64,000 nt of DNA from Desulfovibrio desulfuricans DSM 642 (GTDB lineage: Bacteria; Desulfobacterota; Desulfovibrionia; Desulfovibrionales; Desulfovibrionaceae): positions 186,001-250,000 of the forward strand of contig NZ_ATUZ01000013.1 of NCBI RefSeq assembly GCF_000420465.1. The letters run 5' to 3'. Positions within the stretch are counted from its first letter, which is position 1. Each line of letters begins with the position of its first letter. Shown here piece by piece: positions 17,309 to 26,410 of this stretch. The notes under the pieces are model-generated. The model did no database searches. It was not told the DNA's origin and saw only the letters and a list, made by a program, of their open reading frames with translations. The translations under genes were made by a program, and so were the position numbers.

Positions 17309-18598
17309 TCAGGCAAAGAGGCGCACGCGCACTGCTGCGCCACGACGCAAACCGCCTCTGGACATATCATCGCTGCCGGGCATGGTTATCCAGCCGTCCA
17401 TGTCGCGCAGCACGGCGGTTTTGCCAGTGCCAGCGGCAACAGGCCAGGCCGTTATGCGCCCAAGCTCGCGCCGCAGTATCACGGGGTAGTGGGTGGGGGC
17501 GTTCCCCTCCATCGGTAGGGCAAGGCCAAGACGCGCCAGTACGGCGGGTTGCCGGTTCATATGCTGCGGCGAGGCCTGCTGCCCGGCGAGCCTTTGCAGT
17601 AGCGGTGCCAGAAAAACCTGCGCAGCCAGCGCAAGGCTGAGTGAATGCCCCGGCAAGCCCCATATGGCTGTCTGCCCCATGCGGGCAAGGGTGAGAGGGC
17701 GGCCACTGCTTACCCGCTGGTCATGCCCGCATATCTCGCAGCCCGGCAGGCCTGCTATGGCTTGTGCGCTGAAATCGCGTTTGCCGCCGGAAGAACCGCC
17801 AATAACCACTATAACGTCGCAGGGCGTGGGGCCGCCCGGCACGGCCGCGCGCAGATGCTGGCCCAGAGCCTGCGCATTGTCCGGCGCAGTGCCGAGGTGC
17901 AGGCAGCGCGCGCCCAGAGAGGCGGTCAACCCCTCCAGAAGCAGGGCATTGGTATTGCTCCGGCAGGCGGCAAAACCGTTCTGCGGAGCAGAACCGCAAA
18001 ATTCGTCACCAGTGGAAAGCACGCCCAGCACGGGCTTGCGGTACAGCGGCACATCTTTGAAAAACTGCGCCAGCAGGGCCATATTGTGCGCCCCAAGCCT
18101 CGTTCCCGCCTGTGCCAGCAGTGCGCCCTGAGGCATGTCCGCACCAGGCGCGAGAATATTTTCCCCCACTGCGCACGGGGTGGAAACTGCCACCACTGGC
18201 GGAGCATCCTTCGACTCTGCCGACTGATCCCCCAGCATCGCAAATTCCTGCATAAGCACGGCGTCAGCGCCTTCGGGCAAGGTACTGCCCGTGTAGACGC
18301 GCCATGCCTCGCCTTTTTGCAGTGTGCCGCCGCAGGGCCTGCCCATGCGGCTTTCACCCGTCATGTGGAGCAGCACCGGGGCTGCGGGGCTTGCCCCGGC
18401 AATGTCTGCGGCGCGCACCGCATACCCATCGCGTGTGGAGCGGTGCGTGGAAGGGCAGGGAACAGGCGCGTGCATATCGGCTGCAAGCACCCTGCCAAGG
18501 GCAGCGTTTACGGATACAGCTTCAGGCTGCAGGGGGCTTGCTCCTGCAATAAAGGCGGTAATATCCGCAGTTTCCCGCAGGCAAAAATACAGGGACAC
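17309..18598 (-). CDS. MoeA-like molybdopterin molybdotransferase
   Basis: This 429-residue protein has the MoeA domain order: N-terminal STHRSTRDGYAVRAADI, then RVYTGSTLPEGADAVLMQE, then the MoCF-binding core VLGVLSTGDEF, and a C-terminal beta-barrel. The enzyme inserts Mo or W into adenylated molybdopterin. Two usually conserved motifs are altered: GGVSVG appears as GGSSGGKRD and GLPGNP as GLPGHSLS. It may therefore be a specialised paralogue, perhaps for tungsten (inference). It is divergent from fdhD and the aldehyde oxidoreductase cluster, which need such a cofactor. Confidence 0.88.
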   Translation of the reverse strand: MSLYFCLRETADITAFIAGASPLQPEAVSVNAALGRVLAADMHAPVPCPSTHRSTRDGYAVRAADIAGASPAAPVLLHMTGESRMGRPCGGTLQKGEAWRVYTGSTLPEGADAVLMQEFAMLGDQSAESKDAPPVVAVSTPCAVGENILAPGADMPQGALLAQAGTRLGAHNMALLAQFFKDVPLYRKPVLGVLSTGDEFCGSAPQNGFAACRSNTNALLLEGLTASLGARCLHLGTAPDNAQALGQHLRAAVPGGPTPCDVIVVIGGSSGGKRDFSAQAIAGLPGCEICGHDQRVSSGRPLTLARMGQTAIWGLPGHSLSLALAAQVFLAPLLQRLAGQQASPQHMNRQPAVLARLGLALPMEGNAPTHYPVILRRELGRITAWPVAAGTGKTAVLRDMDGWITMPGSDDMSRGGLRRGAAVRVRLFA

Positions 18599-18661
18599 GC
18601 CTTGACCTCCCTTGTGGAGTGCATTCCAGTAGCTGATTCTTTATTTTTGTAACTATACTAA

Positions 18662-18680
18662 TTTACAATGGAATTGTAAA
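18662..18680. promoter_or_regulatory. Operator-like dyad upstream of moeA
   Basis: TTTACAAT-GGA-ATTGTAAA is a perfect 8-bp inverted repeat 64 bp upstream of the moeA start, within AT-rich promoter-like DNA. The regulator is unknown. Confidence 0.5.
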
Positions 18681-19020
18681 TATTATTATATTTTAGCATG
18701 TTGTAAAAAAATTAGCTTGGTGAAAAATAACACATGTGCTTGACTGCACAAAGCGATTTACCTAAGCTTTGTTCACGCAAACAATAAAAACCATGAAGAT
18801 TGTCAGGTAATTGTTGCGCATAGCCAGCTGGTTGCGCGAATGCACATGTCTTCCATGCGGTATCCCCCCCACCGCTCACGGGCAACATCTGGCGCAGGGT
18901 TATTCTCTCCACCTGTTCTCAGAGTACAAGATATCAGGCAGAATTGAAAAGAGCACATTGTTCATTGCGGGAATAATGTGAAAAAAAGAACAAATTGTAT
19001 CAACGTTCAGTCTGAAGGTT

Positions 19021-19074
19021 TGAGCCAGTTTTGGCTCATATTTGGCCCAGATTTGGCCTTTGCTTGGCCCAGAT
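19021..19074. repeat. Short hairpin and 22-bp-spaced direct repeat upstream of fdhD
   Basis: The perfect hairpin TGAGCCA-gttt-TGGCTCA (19021-19038) is followed by two identical 11-mers TTGGCCCAGAT at 19042-19052 and 19064-19074, exactly 22 bp apart. Two-turn spacing fits tandem binding sites for a regulator of the molybdenum/tungsten enzyme cluster, but none is identified. Confidence 0.45.
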
Positions 19075-19196
19075 ATTGCTCCAGTTTGTCCCAGGCCGCC
19101 AATGAGTTCTGGCGCACACGGGCAGGCAGTTGTGGATTGCCGTAAATTGCCGCCCCCGTAAGGGCAGCGGCTCCGCATAGTAAAGGAAGGGGTGCT

Positions 19197-20087
19197 ATGG
19201 CTTTGTTCAAAAACTTAACCGCAGGCGATGTTCTGCCGCTGGCTTCTCCCCCGGCCACGGTGCGCAGCTACGATATCCTGACCTACAGCAATGGCAAGGT
19301 TGCTCCGTCCGTATTTTTGTCGTGCCGGGAGCAGACGCTGACCATGCATGTCAACGGCGTGCCCTTTGTGCGCGTGGCCTGTTCAGGGCAGCATTTGCGC
19401 TACCTTGTGCCGGGATTTCTCTATTCCTGCGGCCTCATTGAAAGCCTGCATGATCTCGCCGGGGTGGATGTAACGCCCCTGCCTGCCGTCGCCTCCGGGG
19501 CAATGCCTCCCGATGGGGCGGAAGAAGTGCGGGTGGACGTGCTGCTGCGCGGGGCCTGCTGTAGCAAGGCGGCTGGTTCTACGGAGCAGGCCGCCCCCAG
19601 GCTCACCATCACCTCGGCCATGGGTTGGAACATTCCCCTGGCTGCCCGAAAATTGCGCCGCATGCCCCGCGCGGAAGTTCCCAGCTGGGAGCCGCGAGTC
19701 ATTTTGCGGGCCGCGCAGGAGCTGGAAGAGCGCTCCGAAGTATTCCACCAGACAGGCGGCTGCCACAATGCAGCTCTGCTCAACAGGCAGGGCATGGTTT
19801 TTTATTGCCTTGATATTGGCCGCCACAACGCCATTGATACCCTCGTGGGCTACATGCTTGTGGAAGGGCTGAACCCCGCTGACCATATGATCATCAGCAG
19901 CGGGCGCATTGCCTCTGAAATCGCGCAAAAGGCCGTGCGCGCGGGCGTGCCGGTTTTTGCATCCCTTTCTCGCGCCATGTCGCGCGCCGTGGATATGGCG
20001 CGTGCAAACGGGTTGACTCTGCTGGGCAATGTAAAGTCCGGCAGTATGCACATATATCATGAAAACGGGCAGCTTGTGCTGCCGTGA
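19197..20087 (+). CDS. fdhD: FdhD family sulfurtransferase
   Basis: This 296-residue protein of the FdhD family transfers sulfur to the Mo/W-bis-pterin cofactor. Recognisable blocks are VACSGQHLRYLVPGFLYSCG, RSEVFHQTGG-like SEVFHQTGGCHNAALL, DIGRHNAIDTLVG and ISSGRIASEIAQKAVRAGVPV. The E. coli CxxC motif region reads RGACCSKAAGS here, with adjacent rather than spaced cysteines. Its position immediately upstream of the aldehyde oxidoreductase genes suggests it matures that enzyme's cofactor. The start at 19197 has AAAGGAAGG upstream. Confidence 0.9.
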   Translation: MALFKNLTAGDVLPLASPPATVRSYDILTYSNGKVAPSVFLSCREQTLTMHVNGVPFVRVACSGQHLRYLVPGFLYSCGLIESLHDLAGVDVTPLPAVASGAMPPDGAEEVRVDVLLRGACCSKAAGSTEQAAPRLTITSAMGWNIPLAARKLRRMPRAEVPSWEPRVILRAAQELEERSEVFHQTGGCHNAALLNRQGMVFYCLDIGRHNAIDTLVGYMLVEGLNPADHMIISSGRIASEIAQKAVRAGVPVFASLSRAMSRAVDMARANGLTLLGNVKSGSMHIYHENGQLVLP

Positions 20088-20118
20088 TGCCGTTGTCGAT
20101 CATGACAAGGAGCGCTGT

Positions 20119-20886
20119 ATGGCTGATATGCTGAACAAACTGAAACGTGCCGATGAAGATATGCTGCTCGAAAACCTTTCGCGCCGTGGATTCATCAAGG
20201 TAACTTCCTGCGCGGCTCTTGGGCTGGCCACGCTGCAAGCTTCCGAGGCCCTGGCCACCATGAAGGCCTCGCCGCTGGTGATTATGGAAAAAGCAGCCGG
20301 CATGATCGTGGGCGATCCCACCCTCTGCGTGTGCTGTCAGCGGTGCGAGCTTGCCTGTACGGAGTTTAACGATGGCAAGGCCGACCCCAAACTTGCGCGC
20401 ATCAAGATAAGCCGCAATGCCATGTTTGGGCCGGAGGGCGGGCTGGAAAACACCACCAAGGGCATTTACGGCTCAGGCTCGCTGGTGATCCAGGATACCT
20501 GCAAGCAGTGTCCGCACCCGGTGCCCTGCGCTACGGCCTGCCCGCAAAATGCCATCATCGCCCAAAAGGGCACGGGCACGCGCATGGTGCTCAAAGACCG
20601 CTGCGTGGGCTGCCGCCTGTGCCAGAAGGCCTGCCCCTGGGGCGTGATGACCTTTGATGAAGAGCAGGGCAAGGCCGACAAGTGCTTTTTGTGCAATGGC
20701 GCGCCCAAGTGCGTGGATGCCTGCCCGGCAGCCGCACTGCGCTATGTGCCGTGGAGCGACCGCACCCGCGAGGCCACCACTCGCGGTTCGTTCTCGCTTA
20801 TGGTGCCCGATGACCGCCGCGCCGCCTGCAACGCCTGCCATGTGGAATCGCCCGGCGGGCCGCGTAACCTCAAATACGAGCAGTAG
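20119..20886 (+). CDS. Tat-exported 4x[4Fe-4S] ferredoxin-like subunit (YdhY-like)
   Basis: This 255-residue protein has a twin-arginine motif LSRRGFIK (about residues 20-27), then a hydrophobic stretch ending ASEALA. Four Cys clusters follow in DmsB-like order: CVCCQRCELAC, CKQCPHPVPCATACP, CVGCRLCQKACP and CFLCNGAPKCVDACP. It pairs with the oxidoreductase encoded 81 bp downstream, as YdhY does with YdhV in the E. coli ydh operon. The likely job is carrying electrons from the oxidoreductase to the membrane subunits. The start at 20119 has AAGGAGCG upstream. The Tat signal implies a periplasmic location. Confidence 0.88.
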   Translation: MADMLNKLKRADEDMLLENLSRRGFIKVTSCAALGLATLQASEALATMKASPLVIMEKAAGMIVGDPTLCVCCQRCELACTEFNDGKADPKLARIKISRNAMFGPEGGLENTTKGIYGSGSLVIQDTCKQCPHPVPCATACPQNAIIAQKGTGTRMVLKDRCVGCRLCQKACPWGVMTFDEEQGKADKCFLCNGAPKCVDACPAAALRYVPWSDRTREATTRGSFSLMVPDDRRAACNACHVESPGGPRNLKYEQ

Positions 20887-20967
20887 CGCGCACCCCTTGC
20901 ACCTTGCAGAACGAGGCGCAGCGGGCATTCACAGGAAGTACGCTCCATCAGCGAGCCGGAGGAATTT

Positions 20968-23076
20968 ATGGCAAGGAAATTTGGCGGTTATCAGGGTAAG
21001 GGCCTGCGGGTCAATCTGAGTACGGGCCGCATCACTGTTGAAGACACCTATCAGTATCTTGACCTTATTGGCGGCACGGGCCTTGGCTACAAGGTTTTTT
21101 GGGACGAAGTCGCGCCCAAGACCAGGGCTTATGACGAAGCCAACAAGATAGTTTTTGCCGTGGGGCCGCTGGCCGGTACGGGCGCTTTGTGCAGCGGACG
21201 CACGGCGGTTACAACCATCATGCCTGTTTCGTGGCCGCAGCACCTCATCGGTTCCGGTCACATGGGCGGCAACTTTGCCGAGCACCTGAAATACGCGGGT
21301 TACGACTTCCTCATCATTGAGGGTAAGGCCGAGCGCCCCGTGTGGTTGCATGTGCGCGATGGCAAGGCGTGGCTCAAGGATGCAAGCCATGTGTGGGGCC
21401 AGGGCACCCGCCGCACCACCCGCGTTATCAGCGAAGAAGTGGGGGCTGACGGTACAGTTGCCGCCATCGGACCCGCCGGTGAAAATCTGGTTCCGTATTC
21501 CGTGGTGGTCAACAGCCGCGCCCACACCGCAGGTTGCGGCATCGGGGCCGTCATGGGCTCAAAGATGCTCAAGGCCATTGCCCTTCAGGGCAGCCAGCCC
21601 GTGCACATCGCGGGCGACAAGGCCGATTGGGAAAAGCTCATCAACTACCACCGCACAATCATTGGCGCCAACAACCAGCATGTGGTTCCCAGCTTTCCAA
21701 GCCCCCTTTTCGAGTTCTGGAGCGCGGGCTCCCGCTGGGTGGGCGCGCCGGGCAAGCGCTGGGGCGCTTCTGAAGCCCCCGTCACCCTCACAAATGATGT
21801 GCGTTCGCTCAACCGCATTTCATACCGCACCAATAATGCCGCCTATTTTTTGGGCGACAACGTGTGGCAGTACACCGTGCGCAACAACGGCTGTTTTTCC
21901 TGCCCCATCCGCTGCTATACAGTGATGAAGGACGAAGACACGGCGGCAAAGTTCGGCGTCAGCCCCATCCAGTTCAATACCTGCGTGGGCATGTTTGGCG
22001 GGCGCGAGTGGTTCCCCAAGCTTTCGCGCAAAAAGAGCGATCTGGCGCGTCAGGCCGGTTTTGTGGGCATTGAACTCATGGACGACCTTGGCGTGTGGGA
22101 AAACTACGGCCAGCTGTTCCGCGATTTCAGCACCATGTATGAAGACGGCATCTGGAAGCAGAAGCTCGGCGCGGACGAATACAAGTCCATTCCCTGGGAA
22201 ATGGTGGACGCCTGCAATCCCGAATTCATCAAGACTGCCGTGCACCGCATTGCCTACAAGGAAGGCGAATTTGGCGAACTTTTGGGCATGGGCACTGGCT
22301 ATATGCTTGAAAAAATGGGTATTCCCGAAGAAAAGTGGAAGGACGACCACCGCACCGTCTACTGGAAGATGGGGCATCCCAAGCATCACGCCAACGAGGA
22401 CGATGGCCAGACCGGGTGCGTCATCAACACCCAGTACAACCGCGACCCCATGTGCCACTCCAACTGCAACTTTGTACGCAGCGGCCTGCCCATTGATGTG
22501 CAGAAGCGCCTTGCCGAGCACTTTTGGGGTTCTGCCGACGCGGTGGATGCCATCGGCGACTACAAGCCCACCAACAAGTACAAGATGATCCGCGCCAAGT
22601 GGTCCATCGAGCGCAAGGAACTGCACGACATGCTTTCGTTCTGCAACTGGATGGGGCCGTGGATTTCCACCCCCAACAAGCAGGATGGCTACATGGGCGA
22701 TAACAGTCTTGAAAGTAAGTATTATCGCATTCTTACCGGCCATAATCTGGATGTGAAGGAACTGGACCGCTGCGCCGAGCGCGCCTTTAACCTGCATCGC
22801 GCCTACACCGCGCGCCAGATGCAGACCACGGACATGCGCAAAAAGCACGACCAGTACCCCAACTGGCTGTTTGAAGACAAAAAGAACAAAGCTCCCTTCA
22901 CCAAGGGTACCATCCGCATGGACAAGGCCGATATCGAAAAGAGCCTCGACCTGTTCTACGAAGTGCAGGGCTGGGATGTGAAATCCGGCCTGCCCAGCGC
23001 GAACCACTACCGTTCGCTGGGCCTCAATGACGTGGCCGATACCATGACCAAGGAAAAGCTGGTCCCCGGCGCGTAA
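20968..23076 (+). CDS. Tungsten/molybdenum aldehyde:ferredoxin oxidoreductase family (YdhV-like)
   Basis: This 702-residue protein is a full-length AOR-family enzyme. The N-terminal pterin-binding domain contains LIGGTGLGYKVF, GPLAGTGALCSGRT and RAHTAGCGIGAVMGSKMLKAI. The [4Fe-4S] ligands are in CFSCPIRC (C309, C312, C316), with a fourth Cys, C559, in LSFCNWMG. The family oxidises aldehydes or reduces acids using a bis-pterin W or Mo. There is no signal peptide, so if it is periplasmic it must be carried out with its Tat-tagged partner. GGAGGAATTT precedes the ATG. The substrate is unknown. Confidence 0.93.
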   Translation: MARKFGGYQGKGLRVNLSTGRITVEDTYQYLDLIGGTGLGYKVFWDEVAPKTRAYDEANKIVFAVGPLAGTGALCSGRTAVTTIMPVSWPQHLIGSGHMGGNFAEHLKYAGYDFLIIEGKAERPVWLHVRDGKAWLKDASHVWGQGTRRTTRVISEEVGADGTVAAIGPAGENLVPYSVVVNSRAHTAGCGIGAVMGSKMLKAIALQGSQPVHIAGDKADWEKLINYHRTIIGANNQHVVPSFPSPLFEFWSAGSRWVGAPGKRWGASEAPVTLTNDVRSLNRISYRTNNAAYFLGDNVWQYTVRNNGCFSCPIRCYTVMKDEDTAAKFGVSPIQFNTCVGMFGGREWFPKLSRKKSDLARQAGFVGIELMDDLGVWENYGQLFRDFSTMYEDGIWKQKLGADEYKSIPWEMVDACNPEFIKTAVHRIAYKEGEFGELLGMGTGYMLEKMGIPEEKWKDDHRTVYWKMGHPKHHANEDDGQTGCVINTQYNRDPMCHSNCNFVRSGLPIDVQKRLAEHFWGSADAVDAIGDYKPTNKYKMIRAKWSIERKELHDMLSFCNWMGPWISTPNKQDGYMGDNSLESKYYRILTGHNLDVKELDRCAERAFNLHRAYTARQMQTTDMRKKHDQYPNWLFEDKKNKAPFTKGTIRMDKADIEKSLDLFYEVQGWDVKSGLPSANHYRSLGLNDVADTMTKEKLVPGA

Positions 23077-23089
23077 CCTTGGAGAGTCT

Positions 23090-24118
23090 ATGAGCATTCA
23101 GAATCAGGCCCAGAATCAGTCGCAGACGGCCGCCCCCCTTGCCGGGGGCGGCGCAGTCGCCCCGGAATCAGACCGGATCGGCGCAGCCGTCCAGAAAATA
23201 GAGCAGACCGGCGGAGCCGCCCCGGTCGAAGAGGCCGAAAGCCGCCGACTGGTGGACCAGCGCAAGGCCGACAAGGTTCTGCTGGTGGAAACACTGGCCG
23301 ATTTCAGCAGTGATGAACGCCTTGTGACCGCCGATGAACTGCTGGCCGCTTTTATGGAACGCGCGGCGCTTGCGCCGCCCGTTACCGTTGCCCAGGTGCG
23401 TCAGGAGCTGGAAGCTTTGCCCGACCCGCGTTTTGAAGGGCCGGATTCCCAGACCGTGACCGCAGATATGGCCCGCATCAAGGCCATGGAAAAGGCCCAG
23501 CCCGGCTCTGCCCCTGACCCGGAAGTGCCGGGCCTGCGCAAAACCCGCCGTCTGCTGAGCCGCAGGCAGTTGCTGAGTTCGCTGTTGCATCCCGCAGAGG
23601 CGCTGGCGGAGCCAGGATTTGACCCGGCGCAGGCACAGGAATCTGCACCCGCAGCGGAACCCGCAGAGGTCGCTGCCGCTCCCCGTGTGGTGGAGCGCGA
23701 GTACGCGGCGGCCCTGCTGGCCGAACTGCTGGCCGAAAGTGAAGACGTGGCGGCTTTTACCGCCTGGGACAGCAAGGAATACTATCATTACAAGCCGCAG
23801 ATGAGCAGCCTGTATGCGGGTATTCTTTCCACAGCCAACAACCGTATGGTGCAGGTCGCCAGCGTGGTGCGCGACAGCTCGCGCGACTACCCCCGGCCTG
23901 TGCCCCTTGAGATATTTGAATACCCGCCTTTTCTTTTTGAGGCCGAAGCCTTGCAGCAGTGCCTGCGCGATATGGCGGAAACCGGGGAATACGCGGACAT
24001 TAGGTTTACGGAAAGCTCCGTGGGCACGGTGTATCTGTATTCCACCCGCTACCTCGATGAGGATTACGCCGCCTTTCTGGCGGAAAAAGAGGACGTGGGG
24101 GCCATTGCCAGCCCATAG
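23090..24118 (+). CDS. YdhW-like protein of the aldehyde oxidoreductase cluster
   Basis: This 342-residue, Ala/Glu/Pro-rich protein starts 13 bp after the oxidoreductase. There is no signal peptide or membrane segment. The first 210 residues are low complexity with many charged residues. The C-terminal third is folded-looking (YYHYKPQMSSLYAGILSTAN, then SRDYPRPVPLEIFEYPPFLF) and is the part that recalls E. coli YdhW, which holds the same operon position. Function is unknown; a chaperone or assembly factor is plausible because YdhW always sits beside YdhV (inference). Confidence 0.7.
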   Translation: MSIQNQAQNQSQTAAPLAGGGAVAPESDRIGAAVQKIEQTGGAAPVEEAESRRLVDQRKADKVLLVETLADFSSDERLVTADELLAAFMERAALAPPVTVAQVRQELEALPDPRFEGPDSQTVTADMARIKAMEKAQPGSAPDPEVPGLRKTRRLLSRRQLLSSLLHPAEALAEPGFDPAQAQESAPAAEPAEVAAAPRVVEREYAAALLAELLAESEDVAAFTAWDSKEYYHYKPQMSSLYAGILSTANNRMVQVASVVRDSSRDYPRPVPLEIFEYPPFLFEAEALQQCLRDMAETGEYADIRFTESSVGTVYLYSTRYLDEDYAAFLAEKEDVGAIASP

Positions 24119-24214
24119 GCCGCAGGGGCGTGTTTACGGCGCCGCCTTGGCGGCTTGCCCCACGGCAGACATGGGGCATGAAATGATGCAATGCGCAAGC
24201 AGGGGAGGATCGCC

Positions 24215-25225
24215 ATGCGGCGCAGACAGTTTTTGAAAATATTGGGCCTCGGCGGCGTGGCCGGAGCAGCGCTTCCCGGTGCTGCCGGGGCAGCCCCCTT
24301 TGTCTATGACGGCAGCCCCGATGCCGTGGGCGTGCTGCACGATTCAGTGCGCTGCATCGGCTGCCGCAAGTGCGAGGAAGGCTGCCAGAAGGTCAATGCC
24401 GATGTGCTGCCGCCTCTGGAAAAGCCCGCTGACGACAGCTCGGTATTTGAGCAGACCCGCAGGCCCACATTCAAGGCATATACGGTGGTCAACAGATATC
24501 AGCCGGAAGGGCATGCCCCCGTGTTCCGCAAGTTGCAGTGCAATCATTGCCAGGAACCGGCCTGCGCTTCGGCCTGTTTTGTCAAAGCCTTTGTAAAAAC
24601 GGAGGAAGGCCCGGTAGTGTATAACCCCAAGCTCTGCGTGGGGTGCCGCTACTGCATGATGGCCTGTCCTTTTTACGTGCCTGCCTACGACTACAACAAC
24701 GCCTGGAACCCTTTGGTGTACAAGTGCACCATGTGCGCCCCGCGCCTCAAGCAGGGGCTGTTGCCCGGCTGTGTGGAAGCCTGCCCCAAGGAGGCTCTGG
24801 TCTTTGGGCGGCGCAGCGACCTTGTCAAACTGGCCCGCCGCCGCATCATGGACAATCCCGGCATGTACGAAGACCACATCTATGGCGAGCATGAGATGGG
24901 CGGCACCAACTGGCTCTACCTCTCGCCCGTGCCGCATGCCGATCTGGGGCAGCCGGATGTGCCCGCTGTTTCCGCGCCGGAACTTACGCGCGGCATGCTT
25001 GGCTCCATCGCCGTTATTGCCGGTATCTGGCCGGTGATTCTGGGCGGCGCGTATTCCATGAGCAAGCATTACAAAAAAATGGTGGAGCAGGCCCGTTGCG
25101 AAGGTGCGCAGCAGGCAAAAGGCCAGAGCTGCGCTGACGCCCATGCAAAAGACAGCGCACAGGCCTGCGGCTGCAAGCCCGCTGACCATAATCCTGAAAA
25201 GGGCCAGGGAGGCGGACAATGCTGA
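24215..25225 (+). CDS. Tat-exported, membrane-anchored 4x[4Fe-4S] subunit (HmcB/YdhX-like)
   Basis: This 336-residue protein has a Tat signal (RRRQFLKILGLGG at residue 2). Four ferredoxin clusters follow: CIGCRKCEEGC, CNHCQEPACASAC, CVGCRYCMMACP and CTMC with CVEACP. A single transmembrane helix (about residues 260-285) and a Cys-containing hydrophilic tail complete it. It matches HmcB of the Desulfovibrio Hmc complex and YdhX of E. coli. The start at 24215 has GGGGAGG upstream. Its stop overlaps the start of the NrfD-like subunit by seven bases, indicating a tight complex. Confidence 0.9.
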   Translation: MRRRQFLKILGLGGVAGAALPGAAGAAPFVYDGSPDAVGVLHDSVRCIGCRKCEEGCQKVNADVLPPLEKPADDSSVFEQTRRPTFKAYTVVNRYQPEGHAPVFRKLQCNHCQEPACASACFVKAFVKTEEGPVVYNPKLCVGCRYCMMACPFYVPAYDYNNAWNPLVYKCTMCAPRLKQGLLPGCVEACPKEALVFGRRSDLVKLARRRIMDNPGMYEDHIYGEHEMGGTNWLYLSPVPHADLGQPDVPAVSAPELTRGMLGSIAVIAGIWPVILGGAYSMSKHYKKMVEQARCEGAQQAKGQSCADAHAKDSAQACGCKPADHNPEKGQGGGQC

Positions 25226-26397
25226 AGCCTTCGGAACTGCTGAAAAATACGCTTGGCCTGCTCAACACGCCGGGCAACATCATCACCGCCGTCATATTGT
25301 TCTGCGGAGCCGTGGCCACGGTCATGCGCTTTGGCTGGGGCATCGGCGCGGTCACAAATCTTGATGATTACTACCCCTGGGGCCTGTGGATCGGCTTTGA
25401 CCTCCTGTGCGGCGTGGCTCTTGCTGCTGGCGGCTTTACGCTGGCGGCGGGCTATTACATCTTCGGCTTCAACAATCTGCGTTCCATGTGGCGGCCCGCG
25501 CTGACCACGGCTTTTTTCGGCTACGCCTTTGTTATTGCCGATCTGCTGTACGATGTGGGCCAGCCCTGGCGGCTGCCGTATCCCGTCTTTGTGTCGCAGG
25601 GCACCACATCACTCCTGTTTACCGTGGGCGTGTGCGAGTTCTTTTACCTCTGCGTCATGGCTGTGCTGTGGTTTGTAATCCCCTGCGAGTGGCTGGGGTG
25701 GAACAAGCTGCGCGCCATGCTCATGAAGCTGATCATGCCGCTGGTGGCGCTGGGCATCATCCTTTCCACCCTGCACCAGTCTTCTCTGGGCGGACTGTAT
25801 GTGATGGTTCCCTCCAAGATGCACCCCCTGTGGTACTCGTCATGGCTGCCTGTGTATTTCTTTGTGTCGAGCCTCTATGCCGGGCTGAGTATGGTGATCT
25901 TTGAAGGCACGCTGGCCCACGCCGGCATGCACAAGTACATGGACGAGAACCACGCCAAGAGCTTTGACGGCGTGAGCCTGAGCCTTGCGCGGGGCGCATC
26001 GCTGGTGATGATGGGCTATTTTGTCATCAAGATCGGCGGCCTCACGCTCGACAATGGCTGGAAGTACGTGTTCAGCGGTTACGGCCTCTTGTGGCTGCTG
26101 GAAATGGCCCTGGTCATCGTGCCTGCCTTCATGTTTGCCGTGGGCGTGCGCGAGCGGCGTTACGGCATGATCCGCCTTGCGGCGGGGCTGGCTGTGTTTG
26201 GGGTCATGCTCAACCGCATGGACGTGAGCCTTGTGGCCTACAACTACAATCTGCCCACCCACCTCAAGTATTTTCCCTCGCTGGGCGAGATCACGCTTTC
26301 GCTGTTCATGCTGGTGGGGCTTGTGACGGTGTACCGCTTTGTGTGCGCCAAGATGCCCGTTTTGCGCGATCACCCTGATTACAAACCCGAAGCCTGA
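25219..26397 (+). CDS. NrfD/PsrC-family quinone-site membrane subunit (HmcC-like)
   Basis: This 392-residue integral membrane protein has about ten hydrophobic helices. It is typical of the HybB/NrfD group, starting with the segment FGWGIGAVTNLDDYYPWGLWIG and containing SSLGGLYVM and LNRMDV motifs. In Hmc and related complexes this subunit carries the menaquinone site and sits against the Fe-S subunit. The ATG at 25219 overlaps the preceding stop codon. A 14-bp gap leads to the next tiny subunit. Confidence 0.93.
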   Translation: MLKPSELLKNTLGLLNTPGNIITAVILFCGAVATVMRFGWGIGAVTNLDDYYPWGLWIGFDLLCGVALAAGGFTLAAGYYIFGFNNLRSMWRPALTTAFFGYAFVIADLLYDVGQPWRLPYPVFVSQGTTSLLFTVGVCEFFYLCVMAVLWFVIPCEWLGWNKLRAMLMKLIMPLVALGIILSTLHQSSLGGLYVMVPSKMHPLWYSSWLPVYFFVSSLYAGLSMVIFEGTLAHAGMHKYMDENHAKSFDGVSLSLARGASLVMMGYFVIKIGGLTLDNGWKYVFSGYGLLWLLEMALVIVPAFMFAVGVRERRYGMIRLAAGLAVFGVMLNRMDVSLVAYNYNLPTHLKYFPSLGEITLSLFMLVGLVTVYRFVCAKMPVLRDHPDYKPEA

Positions 26398-26410
26398 CAG
26401 GGAGGACGCC

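Larger units (their letters stand above)
18599..19196. other. Divergent control region between moeA and fdhD
   Basis: This is about 600 bp without a credible gene; the minus-strand reading frames here lack ribosome binding sites and family resemblance. The half next to moeA is AT-rich. It contains the TTTACAAT dyad (18662-18680), a TGAGCCA/TGGCTCA hairpin (19021-19038) and the TTGGCCCAGAT direct repeats (19042-19074). Confidence 0.6.

Noticed and set aside
18900..19178. Open frame of 92 codons on the minus strand between moeA and fdhD
   Set aside because: The frame is largely produced by the TTGGC repeats, with no ribosome binding site and no resemblance to a family.
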